The notes: generated by a model not told the origin, from the sequence alone. DNA of 64,000 nucleotides from Natrinema versiforme (GCF_005576615.1 NZ_CP040330.1:1178001-1242000), one strand, 5' to 3'; counted from the first letter of the stretch, positions 24,997-33,979 are shown. A program made the numbers and translations.

Positions 24997-26679
24997 TTAT
25001 CCCTCGCGGTAGTCCACGCCCTTGCCGCCGCGGGGGTGTTCCCACTCGGTGTCGGCGACGATCGCACAGGTGCCACACTCGACGCAGGGCTGGGTGTCCA
25101 GACTGACCAGCGTCTCCTCGGTGCCGTTCGTGTTGACCACCTCCGAGCGGTAACAGCCGCCGCCGAAGTCCGTCGCGCTGACTGGACAGGCCGTGACGGC
25201 CGCGCCGCTTGCCGCGACGGACTCGTCTCTGAGTTCGATATGCGGGTTCCCCACGTCGGTGTCATACGTCAGGTCGCCGATTCGCTCCTCGAGACTCGGC
25301 GGCTCGATATCGCTCTCCCAGTGGATCGTCTTGCCGTGTTCCTCGGCGATCAGCGTCGGCAGGGAGACGTAGCCGGTCTTCGTGTCGGGGAGCATCGACA
25401 CCAGAAACGGCGAGTTGTACGCCCGCTGTAACAGCCGGTCCGCGATCGGGTTGCCGACCGCGAGCGATCCGAGCGGCGACTCGAGTACCCGTTCGACCAC
25501 GTTCGTCACGGCGTCGTGCTCACCGACGGTCCGGGAGAGTTCGTACCGCCGCGGCCGGAGTTTGTCCATCGTGCCGGAATTCTCGAGCAGCTTCGTGTAC
25601 CGCCGGCCCGCCGCCTCGGAATCGGGATCGCCGCGCGCGGCGACGAAGGCGTCGGCCGCGAGCGCGCCGGCGGTGACGGCGTGGTTCATCCCCTTGATGA
25701 TCGGCCCTTGGGCCTGCATCTGGCCGGCCGCGTCGCCGACGAGGACGAGCCGGTCGCGGTAGGGCTCGCGGTGGGCGACCTTCTTCGAGTCCGGGACGAG
25801 CTTGGCGGCGTACTCGCGCTCGCGATACTCGTTTTTGAACCAGCCCGCAAGCAGCGGGTGGGTCAGCAGGGCGTCGAGCAGTTCGTGGGGTTCGGCCTCC
25901 CGCTCGACGAGGCTGTCGAGGTGGAAGACGGTCCCGATCGACAGCGAGTCCTCGTTGGTGTAGCAAAAGCCGCCGCCGCGAACGCCCTCGAAGAGGTCGC
26001 CCGAGAACAGGTGGGCGGCCCCCTCGTCGGGCTCGAGATCGAACCGGTCGTCGATCGCGTCGGGGTCCATGTCGACGACGGCCTTGACGCCCTGGAACCA
26101 CTCGTCGGGTTCCTCCCAGTCCATCAGCCCGGCGTCGCGGGCGAGTTCGGAGTTGACGCCGTCGGCTGCGACGATCAGGTCCGCCTCGATCGGCTCGAGT
26201 TCGTCACAGGTGACGCCGACGATCTCTCCGTTCTCGCGCAGGAGACCGTTCACCCGCACGTTCGTCAGTACTCCGCCACCGGTCTCGCTGGTCTTCTCGT
26301 GGACCCGTGCCTCGAGCCACGAGTCCATCTTCCGGCGGAGCACGGCGTCACACCAGTCGGTGTCGTGCTCGTGGAGGTCGGCCAGCTCGTACGTCTTGAC
26401 CGAGTTCCCGGCGACGTTGTGGATGTAGTAGTCCGTGACGGGCCGCTCTGTCGCTTCCTCGCGGACGCCGTCGAAGAGGTCCGCGAGCGTGTACGGTGCG
26501 GACTCCTCGGCGTAGAGCAGTCCGCCGGAGACGTTTTTCGACCCCGCCTCCGTTCCGCGCTCCAAGACGAGCGTCTCGACGCCGTGGTCGGCCAATCGTG
26601 CGGCCGCCGCGGCCCCGCCGGGGCCACAGCCCACGACGACGGCCTCGTAGTGTTCGTAGTCGTCCGTTGCGGCCGCCAT
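24997..26679 (-). CDS. fixC: FixC-FixX fusion: ETF-quinone oxidoreductase-like flavoprotein
   Basis: 560 residues. N-terminal FAD fold VVVGCGPGGAAAAARLADHGV (near 15-35), the GDAAG motif in RLVLVGDAAGQMQAQGPIIKGM, and the geranylgeranyl reductase-type body. The last 95 residues correspond to the small ferredoxin-like FixX: CPVSATDF, CVECGTCAIVADTEWEHPRGGKG. FixC and FixX are separate in diazotrophs and many archaea; here they are fused. It takes electrons from ETF (next genes on the same strand) and passes them to menaquinone or performs flavin bifurcation. The ATG at 26679 overlaps the etfA stop (TGATG). Confidence 0.92.
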   Translation of the reverse strand: MAAATDDYEHYEAVVVGCGPGGAAAAARLADHGVETLVLERGTEAGSKNVSGGLLYAEESAPYTLADLFDGVREEATERPVTDYYIHNVAGNSVKTYELADLHEHDTDWCDAVLRRKMDSWLEARVHEKTSETGGGVLTNVRVNGLLRENGEIVGVTCDELEPIEADLIVAADGVNSELARDAGLMDWEEPDEWFQGVKAVVDMDPDAIDDRFDLEPDEGAAHLFSGDLFEGVRGGGFCYTNEDSLSIGTVFHLDSLVEREAEPHELLDALLTHPLLAGWFKNEYREREYAAKLVPDSKKVAHREPYRDRLVLVGDAAGQMQAQGPIIKGMNHAVTAGALAADAFVAARGDPDSEAAGRRYTKLLENSGTMDKLRPRRYELSRTVGEHDAVTNVVERVLESPLGSLAVGNPIADRLLQRAYNSPFLVSMLPDTKTGYVSLPTLIAEEHGKTIHWESDIEPPSLEERIGDLTYDTDVGNPHIELRDESVAASGAAVTACPVSATDFGGGCYRSEVVNTNGTEETLVSLDTQPCVECGTCAIVADTEWEHPRGGKGVDYREG

Positions 26680-28259
26680 CACTCGTCACCCCCGTCGGCG
26701 ACGGCCTCGGGCTCGAGGTCGATCGACCCCGATTCGACGGCCTCGGTGAGCCGCGGCAAGACCTCGAAGAGATCGCCCTCGATGAAGTAATCCGAGAAGT
26801 CCCGGATGCGGGCGTCGGTGTCGGTGTTGACGGCGATGATCGTCTCGGACTCGTCCATGCCGACCTTGTGCTGGACCGCCCCGGAGACGCCGGCCGCGAT
26901 GTAGACGTCGGGCGCGACGACCTGTCCGGTCTCGCCGATCTGGCGCTCCTCCTTCGAGTACGCCTCGACGTGGCCCTCGAACTGGTAGGAGGAGGTGACG
27001 ATCCCCCGCGTAATCCCGAGTTCGGCGTCCTCGAACGCGTCGACCAGCTCGAGACCCAACTCCATCCCCGCGGTCGGATCGTCGGCGATCCCGCGGCCGA
27101 GACAGACGATCACGTCGTGGCCCGTGAGATCGATCCCGGCCTCGAGCCGATCGTACTCGGTGATCGCGACGCGGAACCAGTCGTCGTCCAGTTCCATGTC
27201 GTGTTCGACGACCAGTCCCTCGCGGTCGGGATCCGGATCCATCGGGTCGAAGCTCCCAGGAATGACCGACGCTCCCTGCGGGTGGAAGTCCCGGCCCGGA
27301 TTGTCGAGACAGAGGATCGTCGAGTACTCGAAGCCCGAGAAGTCCGGCCGCTTCATGTGCAGGACCTTCTCGACGGTCTTCTTCACGCCGGGTTCGCCGG
27401 TCTTGACCGGGTTCGAGACCTCCTCGTCCGCGATGAACAGATCCGAACAGTCCGAGGCCAGCCCGGAGTCGAGTTCGGCCTGGACCGTCGCCGAGAGATC
27501 GCGGCCGTTGTTCGTCGCCGGAAACAGGATATAGCGCGGTTTGTCGTACTCGCGCCAGTCGGTGCTCTCGACGGTTCCCTCGCCGCGAGCCATGTGGGCC
27601 GCGATTTCGGCGTAGGGCTTGTGCAGGAACCGCTCGAGTCGCTCGTCGTCGTGATAGACCGCAACGTCGGCCCCGGAGGCGATGCACTCCTCGGCGAGGC
27701 CCTCGCAGTCGTCGCCGACGAGGAATGCGACGACGCCCTCTTCCTCACCGTAGTCCGCCTCGAACTGGTCCATCAGTTCGCGGGCTTTCCCGAGCATCTC
27801 TCTTGCGACGTCGAGCAACTCGCCGCCCTGCGTTTCACAGAAGACCCACACATCCGCGTAGTCGCCGTCCTCGAGCGCCCGCACGTGTTTCTTGTCGCGG
27901 GTGGGATGGGAGAGCCCGTCGTCTTCTTCCTCGTCGGTCTCGGGCTCCGCTCCCGTCTCCCCGGTCTCCGCAGTTTCGTCCTCGCTCTCCGCGTCGCCCG
28001 CCACTTCGTCGCCCACTGACTCTTTCGTCTCCTCGTACTCGCCTTCGGTCTCCGTGCCCTCCTCGACGCCGTCGCTTTCACCCTCCGCATTGGCACCGAT
28101 CTCCTCGAGTCGCTTCCGGACCGCCTCGCGGGCCGTCGCACGATCCTGCCCGGTCCGCTCGGCCTCGAGGATCGCCTGTAGTTCGTCCGCGTCGTCGACC
28201 GTCTCGAGTGCCGCCGTCAGTTCGTCGACCGTGTGCTCGTCGGGGTCGATCGCCGTCAT
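26679..28259 (-). CDS. etfA: electron transfer flavoprotein alpha subunit with N-terminal extension
   Basis: 526 residues; typical EtfA is about 320. The C-terminal 390 residues have the family pattern, including the FAD-binding stretch with PQVGASG-like GETGQVVAPDVYIAAGVSGAVQH and AINTD-type IIAVNTDTDARIRD. The first about 50 residues are helical (HTVDELTAALETVDDADELQAILEAERTGQD), followed by about 60 residues of acidic low complexity, then the ETF domain near residue 130. The extension may bind the partner or another protein. ATG starts one base after the etfB stop. Confidence 0.92.
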   Translation of the reverse strand: MTAIDPDEHTVDELTAALETVDDADELQAILEAERTGQDRATAREAVRKRLEEIGANAEGESDGVEEGTETEGEYEETKESVGDEVAGDAESEDETAETGETGAEPETDEEEDDGLSHPTRDKKHVRALEDGDYADVWVFCETQGGELLDVAREMLGKARELMDQFEADYGEEEGVVAFLVGDDCEGLAEECIASGADVAVYHDDERLERFLHKPYAEIAAHMARGEGTVESTDWREYDKPRYILFPATNNGRDLSATVQAELDSGLASDCSDLFIADEEVSNPVKTGEPGVKKTVEKVLHMKRPDFSGFEYSTILCLDNPGRDFHPQGASVIPGSFDPMDPDPDREGLVVEHDMELDDDWFRVAITEYDRLEAGIDLTGHDVIVCLGRGIADDPTAGMELGLELVDAFEDAELGITRGIVTSSYQFEGHVEAYSKEERQIGETGQVVAPDVYIAAGVSGAVQHKVGMDESETIIAVNTDTDARIRDFSDYFIEGDLFEVLPRLTEAVESGSIDLEPEAVADGGDE

Positions 28260-28260
28260 T

Positions 28261-29130
28261 TCAATCACCCGCCCCCGCGGCGTAGGGTTGTAGTTCCTCG
28301 AGTACGTCGCCCATTTCCTCGCCGTCGTCGGGTTCGATCATCGTCGCCTCCCGTTCGGACGGCGCTTTGGGGATCGGATCGACCGACGAGACGATCGTGG
28401 GCGACCCGTCGAGCCCGATGTAGTCGGGATCGAGGTTCAGATCGGTGTGATCCCACGTCGTCAGATGGTCGTCGTGATTCTCGGCTCGCCCTTCGGTTTC
28501 GGCCCGGAGCTCTTTGCGGGTCAACCGGTGGGACGCCCTCCGATAGGTCGGCTCGAACTCGGGATCGGTGACGACGACACAGGGCAGCGGCGCTTCGACC
28601 GTCTCGATCTCGTCGACATCGCCCTCGACGAGGCGCTTCGCGCGCAGCGTCCGCTCGTCGGGATCGATGTCGAGCGCGACGACGTGGGTGACGATCGGCC
28701 AGTCCATCGCCCAGCAGGTCTGGGGCCCGGTCTGGCCGGTCTCGCCGTCGGCCGTTTTGAACCCCGCAAACACCAGATCGATGTCGGCGACTTCCTCCCG
28801 ATACGTTTCCAGGCCCGCGCTGAGTGCGATCGCCGTCGCCCACGTGTCGGAGGCGGCCAGCTCGCGATCCGAGAGCAGGTAGCTGTCGTCGGTGTAGACC
28901 GTCTCCATCGCCCCCCGAAGGACCTCGGCGTATCCCGGCGGCCCCATGCTCATCCCGCTGACGTGACCGCCGTGGCGGATCTTGGTCTGCAACGCGGCCC
29001 GCAGCGCGAACTCGTCGTTCGGGTTCATCACCGTCGGCGTCTTCCCCCGCTCGAGGTGGCCGTCTTCGTCGAACGAGACGGCTCCCTCCGAGAAGTCCGG
29101 GACCCCTTTCGTCAGTACGATCGATCGCAT
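28261..29130 (-). CDS. etfB: electron transfer flavoprotein beta subunit
   Basis: 289 residues. N-terminal MRSIVLTKGVPDF, MNPNDEFALRAAL nucleotide-binding region and GPPGYAEVLRGAM are typical of EtfB (FixA). Binds AMP and pairs with EtfA. First gene of the etfB-etfA-fixCX-(24576) operon; a promoter is expected in the AT-rich 29140-29215 gap (TATA-like words around 29195). Tight stop-start junctions all the way down indicate one transcript. Confidence 0.93.
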   Translation of the reverse strand: MRSIVLTKGVPDFSEGAVSFDEDGHLERGKTPTVMNPNDEFALRAALQTKIRHGGHVSGMSMGPPGYAEVLRGAMETVYTDDSYLLSDRELAASDTWATAIALSAGLETYREEVADIDLVFAGFKTADGETGQTGPQTCWAMDWPIVTHVVALDIDPDERTLRAKRLVEGDVDEIETVEAPLPCVVVTDPEFEPTYRRASHRLTRKELRAETEGRAENHDDHLTTWDHTDLNLDPDYIGLDGSPTIVSSVDPIPKAPSEREATMIEPDDGEEMGDVLEELQPYAAGAGD

Positions 29131-29335
29131 GGATACCCCCGTTGCCAGAGTGTGTTAGTTTCTGCCATGGCTGTCGGACTCTACCATAGTATCAGTATTA
29201 AGAATAGGGGTGAAATTCGCCGATAAATTGTCCCGAACGCGGAGACAGTCTCCCGGAGAATTCGTCCGGCTTCGATGGTGGTCGTCGTGGGTCGAGCGTC
29301 TCGCTCGAGCGAAACCCGTCCGGATGCCGACCCCG

Positions 29336-30220
29336 TTACTCGCGCTCGCGTTCGGTCGTTCGCATCGTGATCTCGCCGTCGGCGCGGATCGTCCCGTCGA
29401 CTTCGGCGTCGGGGCCCAGTTCGAAGTCCTCACAGGAAACGTCGCCGAGGACGCGGGCGTCGCGCTCGACGACGACATCGCCGTCGCGGGTGGTCACGTC
29501 GCCGTGGATACGGGTCCCCTCGCCCACGGTGACGTCGCCGCGTGCCCGGAGGCTGCCGAAGACGTTGCAGTCGGCACCGACGTCGATCGTCTCGGCGCGG
29601 ACGTTGCCGTGGAGCCGGCAGTCGTCACCGATCGTCGCGGGCGTCGAGACGCGCCACGCGTCGTCACCGACGGTCGCGTTCCGGGGAATGACGAGCGGGT
29701 CGGCGTCGGGTTCGTCCTCGTCGTCATCGTCGTCGACGATTTCGGAGATCAGCCGCTGTGCGGCGTCGTCCTCGCCGATCAGGAGGAGGTGTTTGAGGTA
29801 GACGAACAGAAAGACGATCGTCGGCATCGGGTTCCGGATGACGATCCAGCCGTTGGCTTCGAACCCCTCCTCGATCTCGACGTCGTCGCCGATGTCGAGG
29901 TCACCGGCGACTTTCAATCGGCCGCCGATGTGGACACGCTCGCCGATGTAGGCGTCCTCCCCGACCAAGACGTTCTCGGCGACGTCACACCACATGTCGA
30001 GCCGACAGTCGCCGTCGGCCTCGATTGCGCCGCCGAACTCGGCCGACTCGCCGGCCAGCACGTTTCGGCCGCGGACGCCGAACCCGATGGTCGCCCGGCC
30101 GCCCACGAGGACATCCCCGTCGGTTACGAGGTCGCGCTCTTGGGCTTCCGTTCCGTCGGGAACGACGAGTTCGTCGAGCGGATCCCTGCTGAAGGCCACA
30201 CTCGCATCCAAAGGGAGCAC
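29336..30220 (-). CDS. bactofilin-like polymer-forming protein with embedded hydrophobic segment
   Basis: 294 residues. Two stretches of short repeating G/V/D turns (about 30-115 and 195-285; e.g. VGEDAYIGERVHIGGRLKVAGDLDIGDDV, VGADCNVFGSLRARGDVTVGEGTRIHGDV) indicate right-handed beta-helix layers as in bactofilins and acyltransferase hexapeptide proteins. Between them lies a hydrophobic segment (about 125-150, RNPMPTIVFLFVYLKHLLLI) and an acidic loop of eight or more Asp/Glu. It could anchor a filament to the membrane. No acyltransferase catalytic His seen. Function inferred only from fold. Confidence 0.75.
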   Translation of the reverse strand: MLPLDASVAFSRDPLDELVVPDGTEAQERDLVTDGDVLVGGRATIGFGVRGRNVLAGESAEFGGAIEADGDCRLDMWCDVAENVLVGEDAYIGERVHIGGRLKVAGDLDIGDDVEIEEGFEANGWIVIRNPMPTIVFLFVYLKHLLLIGEDDAAQRLISEIVDDDDDEDEPDADPLVIPRNATVGDDAWRVSTPATIGDDCRLHGNVRAETIDVGADCNVFGSLRARGDVTVGEGTRIHGDVTTRDGDVVVERDARVLGDVSCEDFELGPDAEVDGTIRADGEITMRTTERERE

Positions 30221-30291
30221 CGCCTAATAAACCTCGCGCGTCGTCAGTCGTCCGTCTGACGCCGTCGCCCGCGCCGCCCTCGCCATCGCTT

Positions 30292-30375
30292 CATCCGGTC
30301 TGCTGTCCGTCATTGCCGGCACAACCCCGATCGCTCTGGGTTGCGCCGGGACATCGGTACAGCAACCGGTATCAG
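30292..30375. repeat. 84-bp dispersed palindromic repeat, copy 2
   Basis: The same length and the same paired CCGGCACAACCC / GGGTTGCGCCGG core and CATCCGG / CCGGTATCAG ends as the copy at 2215-2298; most positions match. It lies about 50 bases before the DUF5800 gene, upstream of its TATA element (CTTTTAC around 30395). Confidence 0.8.
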
Positions 30376-30426
30376 CCGTCGAGTACAGTCGCCTCGCTTT
30401 TACACCCCCGCTGCATACGACCAGCC

Positions 30427-30624
30427 ATGACTACGCTCGCGTTCGACGACGACGGCGTCGATGTCGTCTACGAAGGCACCGAGTTCCGCCTCGAGCAGGA
30501 ACTCATCGAGGAAGCGACCCAGAAGTCCTACTACGACGTGACCGACCACGAGGTGTTGAAGATCGTCGCCGAACAGCCGAACCTGCAGGGCGAACCCCGC
30601 CGTATCGGCGATATTCTCGACTGA
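30427..30624 (+). CDS. DUF5800-like small haloarchaeal protein
   Basis: 65 residues, acidic. Sequence: an N-terminal beta region (TLAFDDDGVDVVYEGTEFRL) then helices (EQELIEEATQKSYYDVTDHEVLKIVAEQPNLQGEPRRI). This is a widely conserved haloarchaeal family whose role is not known. A TATA-like TTTTAC about 30 bases upstream supports this start; the longer upstream frame runs through the palindromic repeat and is spurious. Confidence 0.75.
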   Translation: MTTLAFDDDGVDVVYEGTEFRLEQELIEEATQKSYYDVTDHEVLKIVAEQPNLQGEPRRIGDILD

Positions 30625-30645
30625 ACACGGACGGTGTGCCCGCCG

Positions 30646-31209
30646 TCAGTACACGCCGTGGAGTAACACGAACACGACGATCCCCAGCGAAAAGGAGATC
30701 AGCCACAGCGTCGCCGCGACGCGGCCGATCCGGGCGTGGCTCGTCTGCGGAATCTCCGTGACCGGACGGGACGCCGCGAGCAGGAGGACGTAGTAGAGCA
30801 GGGGGATACAGACGATCGCGAGGAAGATGTGGATCGCGAGCAGCGGCAGGTAGACGAACTGGTAGACCGCGTCGGGTCCGGGAAACGGCTGCGGACCGCC
30901 GGTTACGGTCAGCCGGTAGAGATAGAGCGCGAGAAAGCCCGCGAACAACCCGAACGAGGCGAGCATCGTGACGCGGTGGCGTTCGATCCGACCGCGACGG
31001 ATCGCCCGCCAACCCACCGTGATCGTCCCGATCGCGACCGCGCTGATCACGGCGTTGACCAGCGGAATCACGTCGATGACCCACTCCGGGGCCGCCGGCA
31101 CGCTCGAGGGCGGAATTCGTCCGCCCGCGGCCGCGAAGACGACTGCCAACGACACCACGCTCAAGACGCCGGTGAGCAGGCGCACGCGCTCTCGAGGGAC
31201 GTATTCCAT
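30646..31209 (-). CDS. DUF420 family membrane protein
   Basis: 187 residues with five membrane spans. The DUF420 pattern is seen in WVIDVIPLVNAVISAVAI, HRVTMLASFGLFAGFLALYLYRL and YLPLLAIHIFLAIVCIPLLYYVLLLA, with conserved His residues (H in ERHRVTML, LAIHIFLA). Members are often linked to haem-copper oxidases (CtaM-like) and assembly, which is the best guess. Convergent with the DUF5800 gene. Clear N-terminal membrane segment supports the start. Confidence 0.8.
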   Translation of the reverse strand: MEYVPRERVRLLTGVLSVVSLAVVFAAAGGRIPPSSVPAAPEWVIDVIPLVNAVISAVAIGTITVGWRAIRRGRIERHRVTMLASFGLFAGFLALYLYRLTVTGGPQPFPGPDAVYQFVYLPLLAIHIFLAIVCIPLLYYVLLLAASRPVTEIPQTSHARIGRVAATLWLISFSLGIVVFVLLHGVY

Positions 31210-31322
31210 GTATGGTCGTTCGAGCGGAACGTGAAAGTGGTTATCGTCTCCGGCGGAGAGCCGTCACCGCTCGTCGCCGTCCTCCGATTTCCAGTACTCG
31301 TGTCGAGACAATAGCCACAGCG

Positions 31323-31445
31323 ATCGCTCGTCGGAAGTAGTGTCGGAAAGGATTATGCGTGGGTGATGTCCACGAAGGGAAATCACCTGCATCGATCTTT
31401 GGTGGAGCTCAGCCACCTGTGCGATGCGTGGGACCGGATTCGAAC
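31323..31445. repeat. 123-bp direct repeat, copy 1 (tRNA-Leu 3' end and downstream)
   Basis: Matches 31544-31666 at an offset of 221 bases, with about two mismatches. The right end is the T-arm of a tRNA-Leu fragment, where the copies diverge. Confidence 0.85.
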
Positions 31446-31528
31446 TTCCGTCGTTGCGCTTCGCTCCACGACGGCATTCGCGATTGGCAAGCCAATCGCT
31501 CATCGGCGGACCCCGACGGGACAGCGCC
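31426..31528 (-). pseudogene. partial tRNA-Leu copy interrupted by a 58-bp insertion
   Basis: Positions 31426-31445 and 31504-31528 reproduce the acceptor, T-arm and variable-arm sequence of the intact tRNA-Leu (31647-31730). A 58-bp palindrome-rich insert (31446-31503) separates them, and the D-arm and anticodon half are missing. The insert has two inverted repeats, one with a GCGCTTCGC-like centre. Not a functional tRNA. Confidence 0.75.
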
Positions 31529-31543
31529 ATCGTCGAGAGACTA

Positions 31544-31646
31544 ATCGCTCGTCAGGAGTAGTGTCGGAAAGGATTATGCGTGGGTGATGTCCACGAAGGG
31601 AAATCACCTGCATCGATCTTTGGTGGAGCTCAGCCACCTGTGCGAT

Positions 31647-31666
<20 letters not shown>
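31544..31666. repeat. 123-bp direct repeat, copy 2
   Basis: Copy adjoining and entering the functional tRNA-Leu. Its right 20 bases are the 3' end of that tRNA. Confidence 0.85.
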
Positions 31667-31730
<64 letters not shown>

Positions 31731-31972
31731 TCGCGGTCTCTGTCTGCACTCATTCGTATCCAGTGTGATTATAAAAGCCCTTTCCTTTGGGTCGGCGACT
31801 GCGGCGGGGTCACACGGAAACGACGGTCTCACGTGACACGTGAGCGGTCCACGCAACCCGTCGGCGTCGGGGCTCGAGCGGCATCGATCGTCGGCGGTTC
31901 GTGCAGCTCGAATCCGTCCTCAAGTCGGGTGAGACACAAAGGTTTCAACGCTCGAGCGGGATTTCAGGTCGA

Positions 31973-32710
31973 ATGTCGGTGTCGTCGGTCCGGACGCGTG
32001 CGCTCGCCGGTGTGATCGCGGCCAGCGGCATGGTCGCCGCGGGCCTGCTCGTCTCGCCGTCGAAGGCGATGGGGACCGTCGACGCCCTCGTTGCGGACCC
32101 GTTCCTGTTCGGTCTCGTCGTCGCCGGGCTCTACCTCGTGCGGCCGCTTCTCGCGTGGCCCACGACGCCGCTCGCGATCGTCGTCGGCTACGGCTTCGGC
32201 GTCGCGGCCGGCGTCCCACTTGCGCTCGTCGGCGTCGTCACGACCGTGCTCCCGGTCTTCCTCGTCACCCGCTGGCTCGCCACCGGCGAGGCGGACACGG
32301 CTCGTGAGTCCCATGCTGAGAGCGAGGGGGGCGGCTCTCGGTTCCTCGAGCGGGCCGGTGATGTCGTCGCGCGCTATTACGAGACGGCGGGACCGCTCCG
32401 CGGCGTCACCGCCTCGCGGCTGGCACCGATCCCGTCGGACGTCGCGACGTGTGCCGCCGCGGTCAGCGGCGTCACGCTCCGCCAACTGGTGGTCGGGACG
32501 GCGATCGGCGAACTCCCGTGGACGATCGCCGCGGTCGTCGTCGGCGCTTCGGCGGCGACGATCACCTCGAGCGGACTCGGCGAACTCGGTGTGGCGTTGT
32601 CGGTCGCCTGTGCGCTCGCCGCCGTCGTCCTCCTCGCCGGCCCCGTCTACCGCACGCTCCGGACGGACCGAACGCGAACCGAGGGCGCGGGACGATCGAC
32701 GGACAGCTAG
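31973..32710 (+). CDS. TVP38/TMEM64 (VTT-domain) family membrane protein
   Basis: 245 residues with about six hydrophobic segments. Diagnostic: LRPLLAWPTTPLAIVVGYGFGV (the F/Y-G-x-x-x-G reentrant loop) and SRLAPIPSDVATCAAAVSGVTLRQLVVGTAIGELPWTI. VTT-domain proteins are lipid scramblases or transport-related DedA relatives. The start MSVSSVRT was chosen because the in-frame extension upstream reaches into the region after tRNA-Leu. No operon partner. Confidence 0.85.
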   Translation: MSVSSVRTRALAGVIAASGMVAAGLLVSPSKAMGTVDALVADPFLFGLVVAGLYLVRPLLAWPTTPLAIVVGYGFGVAAGVPLALVGVVTTVLPVFLVTRWLATGEADTARESHAESEGGGSRFLERAGDVVARYYETAGPLRGVTASRLAPIPSDVATCAAAVSGVTLRQLVVGTAIGELPWTIAAVVVGASAATITSSGLGELGVALSVACALAAVVLLAGPVYRTLRTDRTRTEGAGRSTDS

Positions 32711-32791
32711 TCGGCTCGGTCGGCGGTGGTCCTGCCGGTCGTGATGTGGGCCGCGAAAATCAGGCGGCAACTGCGCGGTATCGCTGTCCGA

Positions 32792-33313
32792 TCACCCGTC
32801 TCCCTCCTCGATCAACGAATCGCTCAGGTCCTGTAACTCCGACTCGAGTCGCTGGTAGCCCTCGGTCTCGGTCAACTCCTCGACGGAGTGCTCGTCCTCT
32901 AAGGTCTCCATCTTGTTCGAGATGGACTCGAGTTCGCGCCGGTCGCCGCCGCCGTAGCGCGACTGGACCCGCAGGTTCTCGATGATTCGGGTCAACTGGG
33001 CTCGCGTGACCGGCTTCGTGACGTAGTCGTCGAGATCCAGTTCGACGATATCCAGTCCCGGATCGACGGCGGTCACCATGATCACCCAGCAGTCGTAGCC
33101 CGCCGCGCGGATCTCCTCGAGCACGCGATCCCCGGTGATATCGGGCATGTGCCGGTCGAGCAGGACGATGTCGATCGCGTCGCTCATTCGCTCGAGTGCG
33201 GTGGTCCCGTCGTAGGCGGTCACGACCTCGTAATCCTCACCGACCCACATCGCGTAGAGGTCGGCCAACTCCCGTTCGTCGTCGACGACGAGAATCGTCG
33301 GTTGCGCAGACAT
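32792..33313 (-). CDS. response regulator with HalX domain
   Basis: 173 residues. Receiver domain: acidic pair D11-D12 (VVDDEREL), phospho-acceptor D53 in IVLLDRHMPD, T81 and K100 in DDYVTKPVT. The C-terminal 65 residues (ENLRVQSRYGGGDRRELESISNKMETLEDEHSVEELTETEGYQRLESELQDL) are the haloarchaeal HalX coiled helices. It should be phosphorylated by a histidine kinase encoded elsewhere. The start MSAQPTI (33313) fits the receiver fold; the longer frame is shadow. Confidence 0.92.
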   Translation of the reverse strand: MSAQPTILVVDDERELADLYAMWVGEDYEVVTAYDGTTALERMSDAIDIVLLDRHMPDITGDRVLEEIRAAGYDCWVIMVTAVDPGLDIVELDLDDYVTKPVTRAQLTRIIENLRVQSRYGGGDRRELESISNKMETLEDEHSVEELTETEGYQRLESELQDLSDSLIEEGDG

Positions 33314-33416
33314 AGAGATCAGTGTCCGAGACCACAAACCGCCGTCTTGTAGGGATTCCGGGCGACTCAGTACTCGAGTCGGGCGCTGATTCGGTCGTTC
33401 GGCGAGAAAAGGGCGG

Positions 33417-33614
33417 TCAGCGGAAGGGGTCGCTGCAGTCGAGGATGACCCCGTGCTGGGGACAGACGTACTTGCAGTGACGTTTGTACATCGGGGCCTC
33501 GCAGTGCGGACAGCGCGGCGCGCCGGCAGGTTGGGATACTGTCTTTTCTCCGTCTGTTCCGACCGCTTTATCTGTGCGATCTTCGGCGACAGACTCATCG
33601 ATGTCGGCAGTCAT
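33417..33614 (-). CDS. small haloarchaeal zinc finger protein, HVO_2523-like
   Basis: 65 residues. The C-terminal half has two zinc knuckles, C-P-H-C and C-P-Q-H plus C/H residues: CPHCEAPMYKRHCKYVCPQHGVILDCSD. This fits the family of very small haloarchaeal zinc fingers (the HVO_2523-like assignment is from memory of the motif, not a search). The N-terminal 30 residues are acidic and disordered. The likely role is nucleic-acid or protein binding. Confidence 0.75.
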   Translation of the reverse strand: MTADIDESVAEDRTDKAVGTDGEKTVSQPAGAPRCPHCEAPMYKRHCKYVCPQHGVILDCSDPFR

Positions 33615-33711
33615 ATATTTTCTATCGATCCGCCCGTGCTAAGTCCTGACGATCGGCTCAAGTTACGGGGAAAGCGAGCGCAGCCGAAATCGATCAGTTT
33701 TGGGTTCGTTC

Positions 33712-33794
33712 TATAGTGGCCACGGAAAATCATTGATACCAGATCACGCGACAGCGTTGCCAGCAGAGTGTGAATCGTTTCAGTGGCTACTATA
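33712..33794. mobile_element. MITE, copy 1 (non-autonomous transposon relic)
   Basis: An 83-bp element with terminal inverted repeats of about 17 bp: TATAGTGGCCACGGAAA at the left and TTTCAGTGGCTACTATA at the right, differing at a few positions. The interior has no gene. A related element lies at 56279-56354, sharing the GTAGCCACTGAAACGA end. The surrounding 33615-33979 is AT-rich with no gene. Confidence 0.75.
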
Positions 33795-33979
33795 AATGCC
33801 ATTGTGTTTATTGAGTTTCCGTATTGTACGCGTGAGCACTCGACGGCATATCGTTGATTATCCCGCTATCTATCGTTTCGCTCGGCGTCCGCACGGCGGT
33901 TGTCGTTTTCCGGTGCTGATATGCCGAGTCCACCCGAGAAGCGGATGAAGCGTCCGCTGATTGGGCACCGATAGACTGA

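Noticed and set aside
31446-31503. A second intact tRNA in the insert of the pseudo-tRNA
   Set aside because: Although it has an anticodon-arm-like palindrome, no acceptor or D-arm can be paired.
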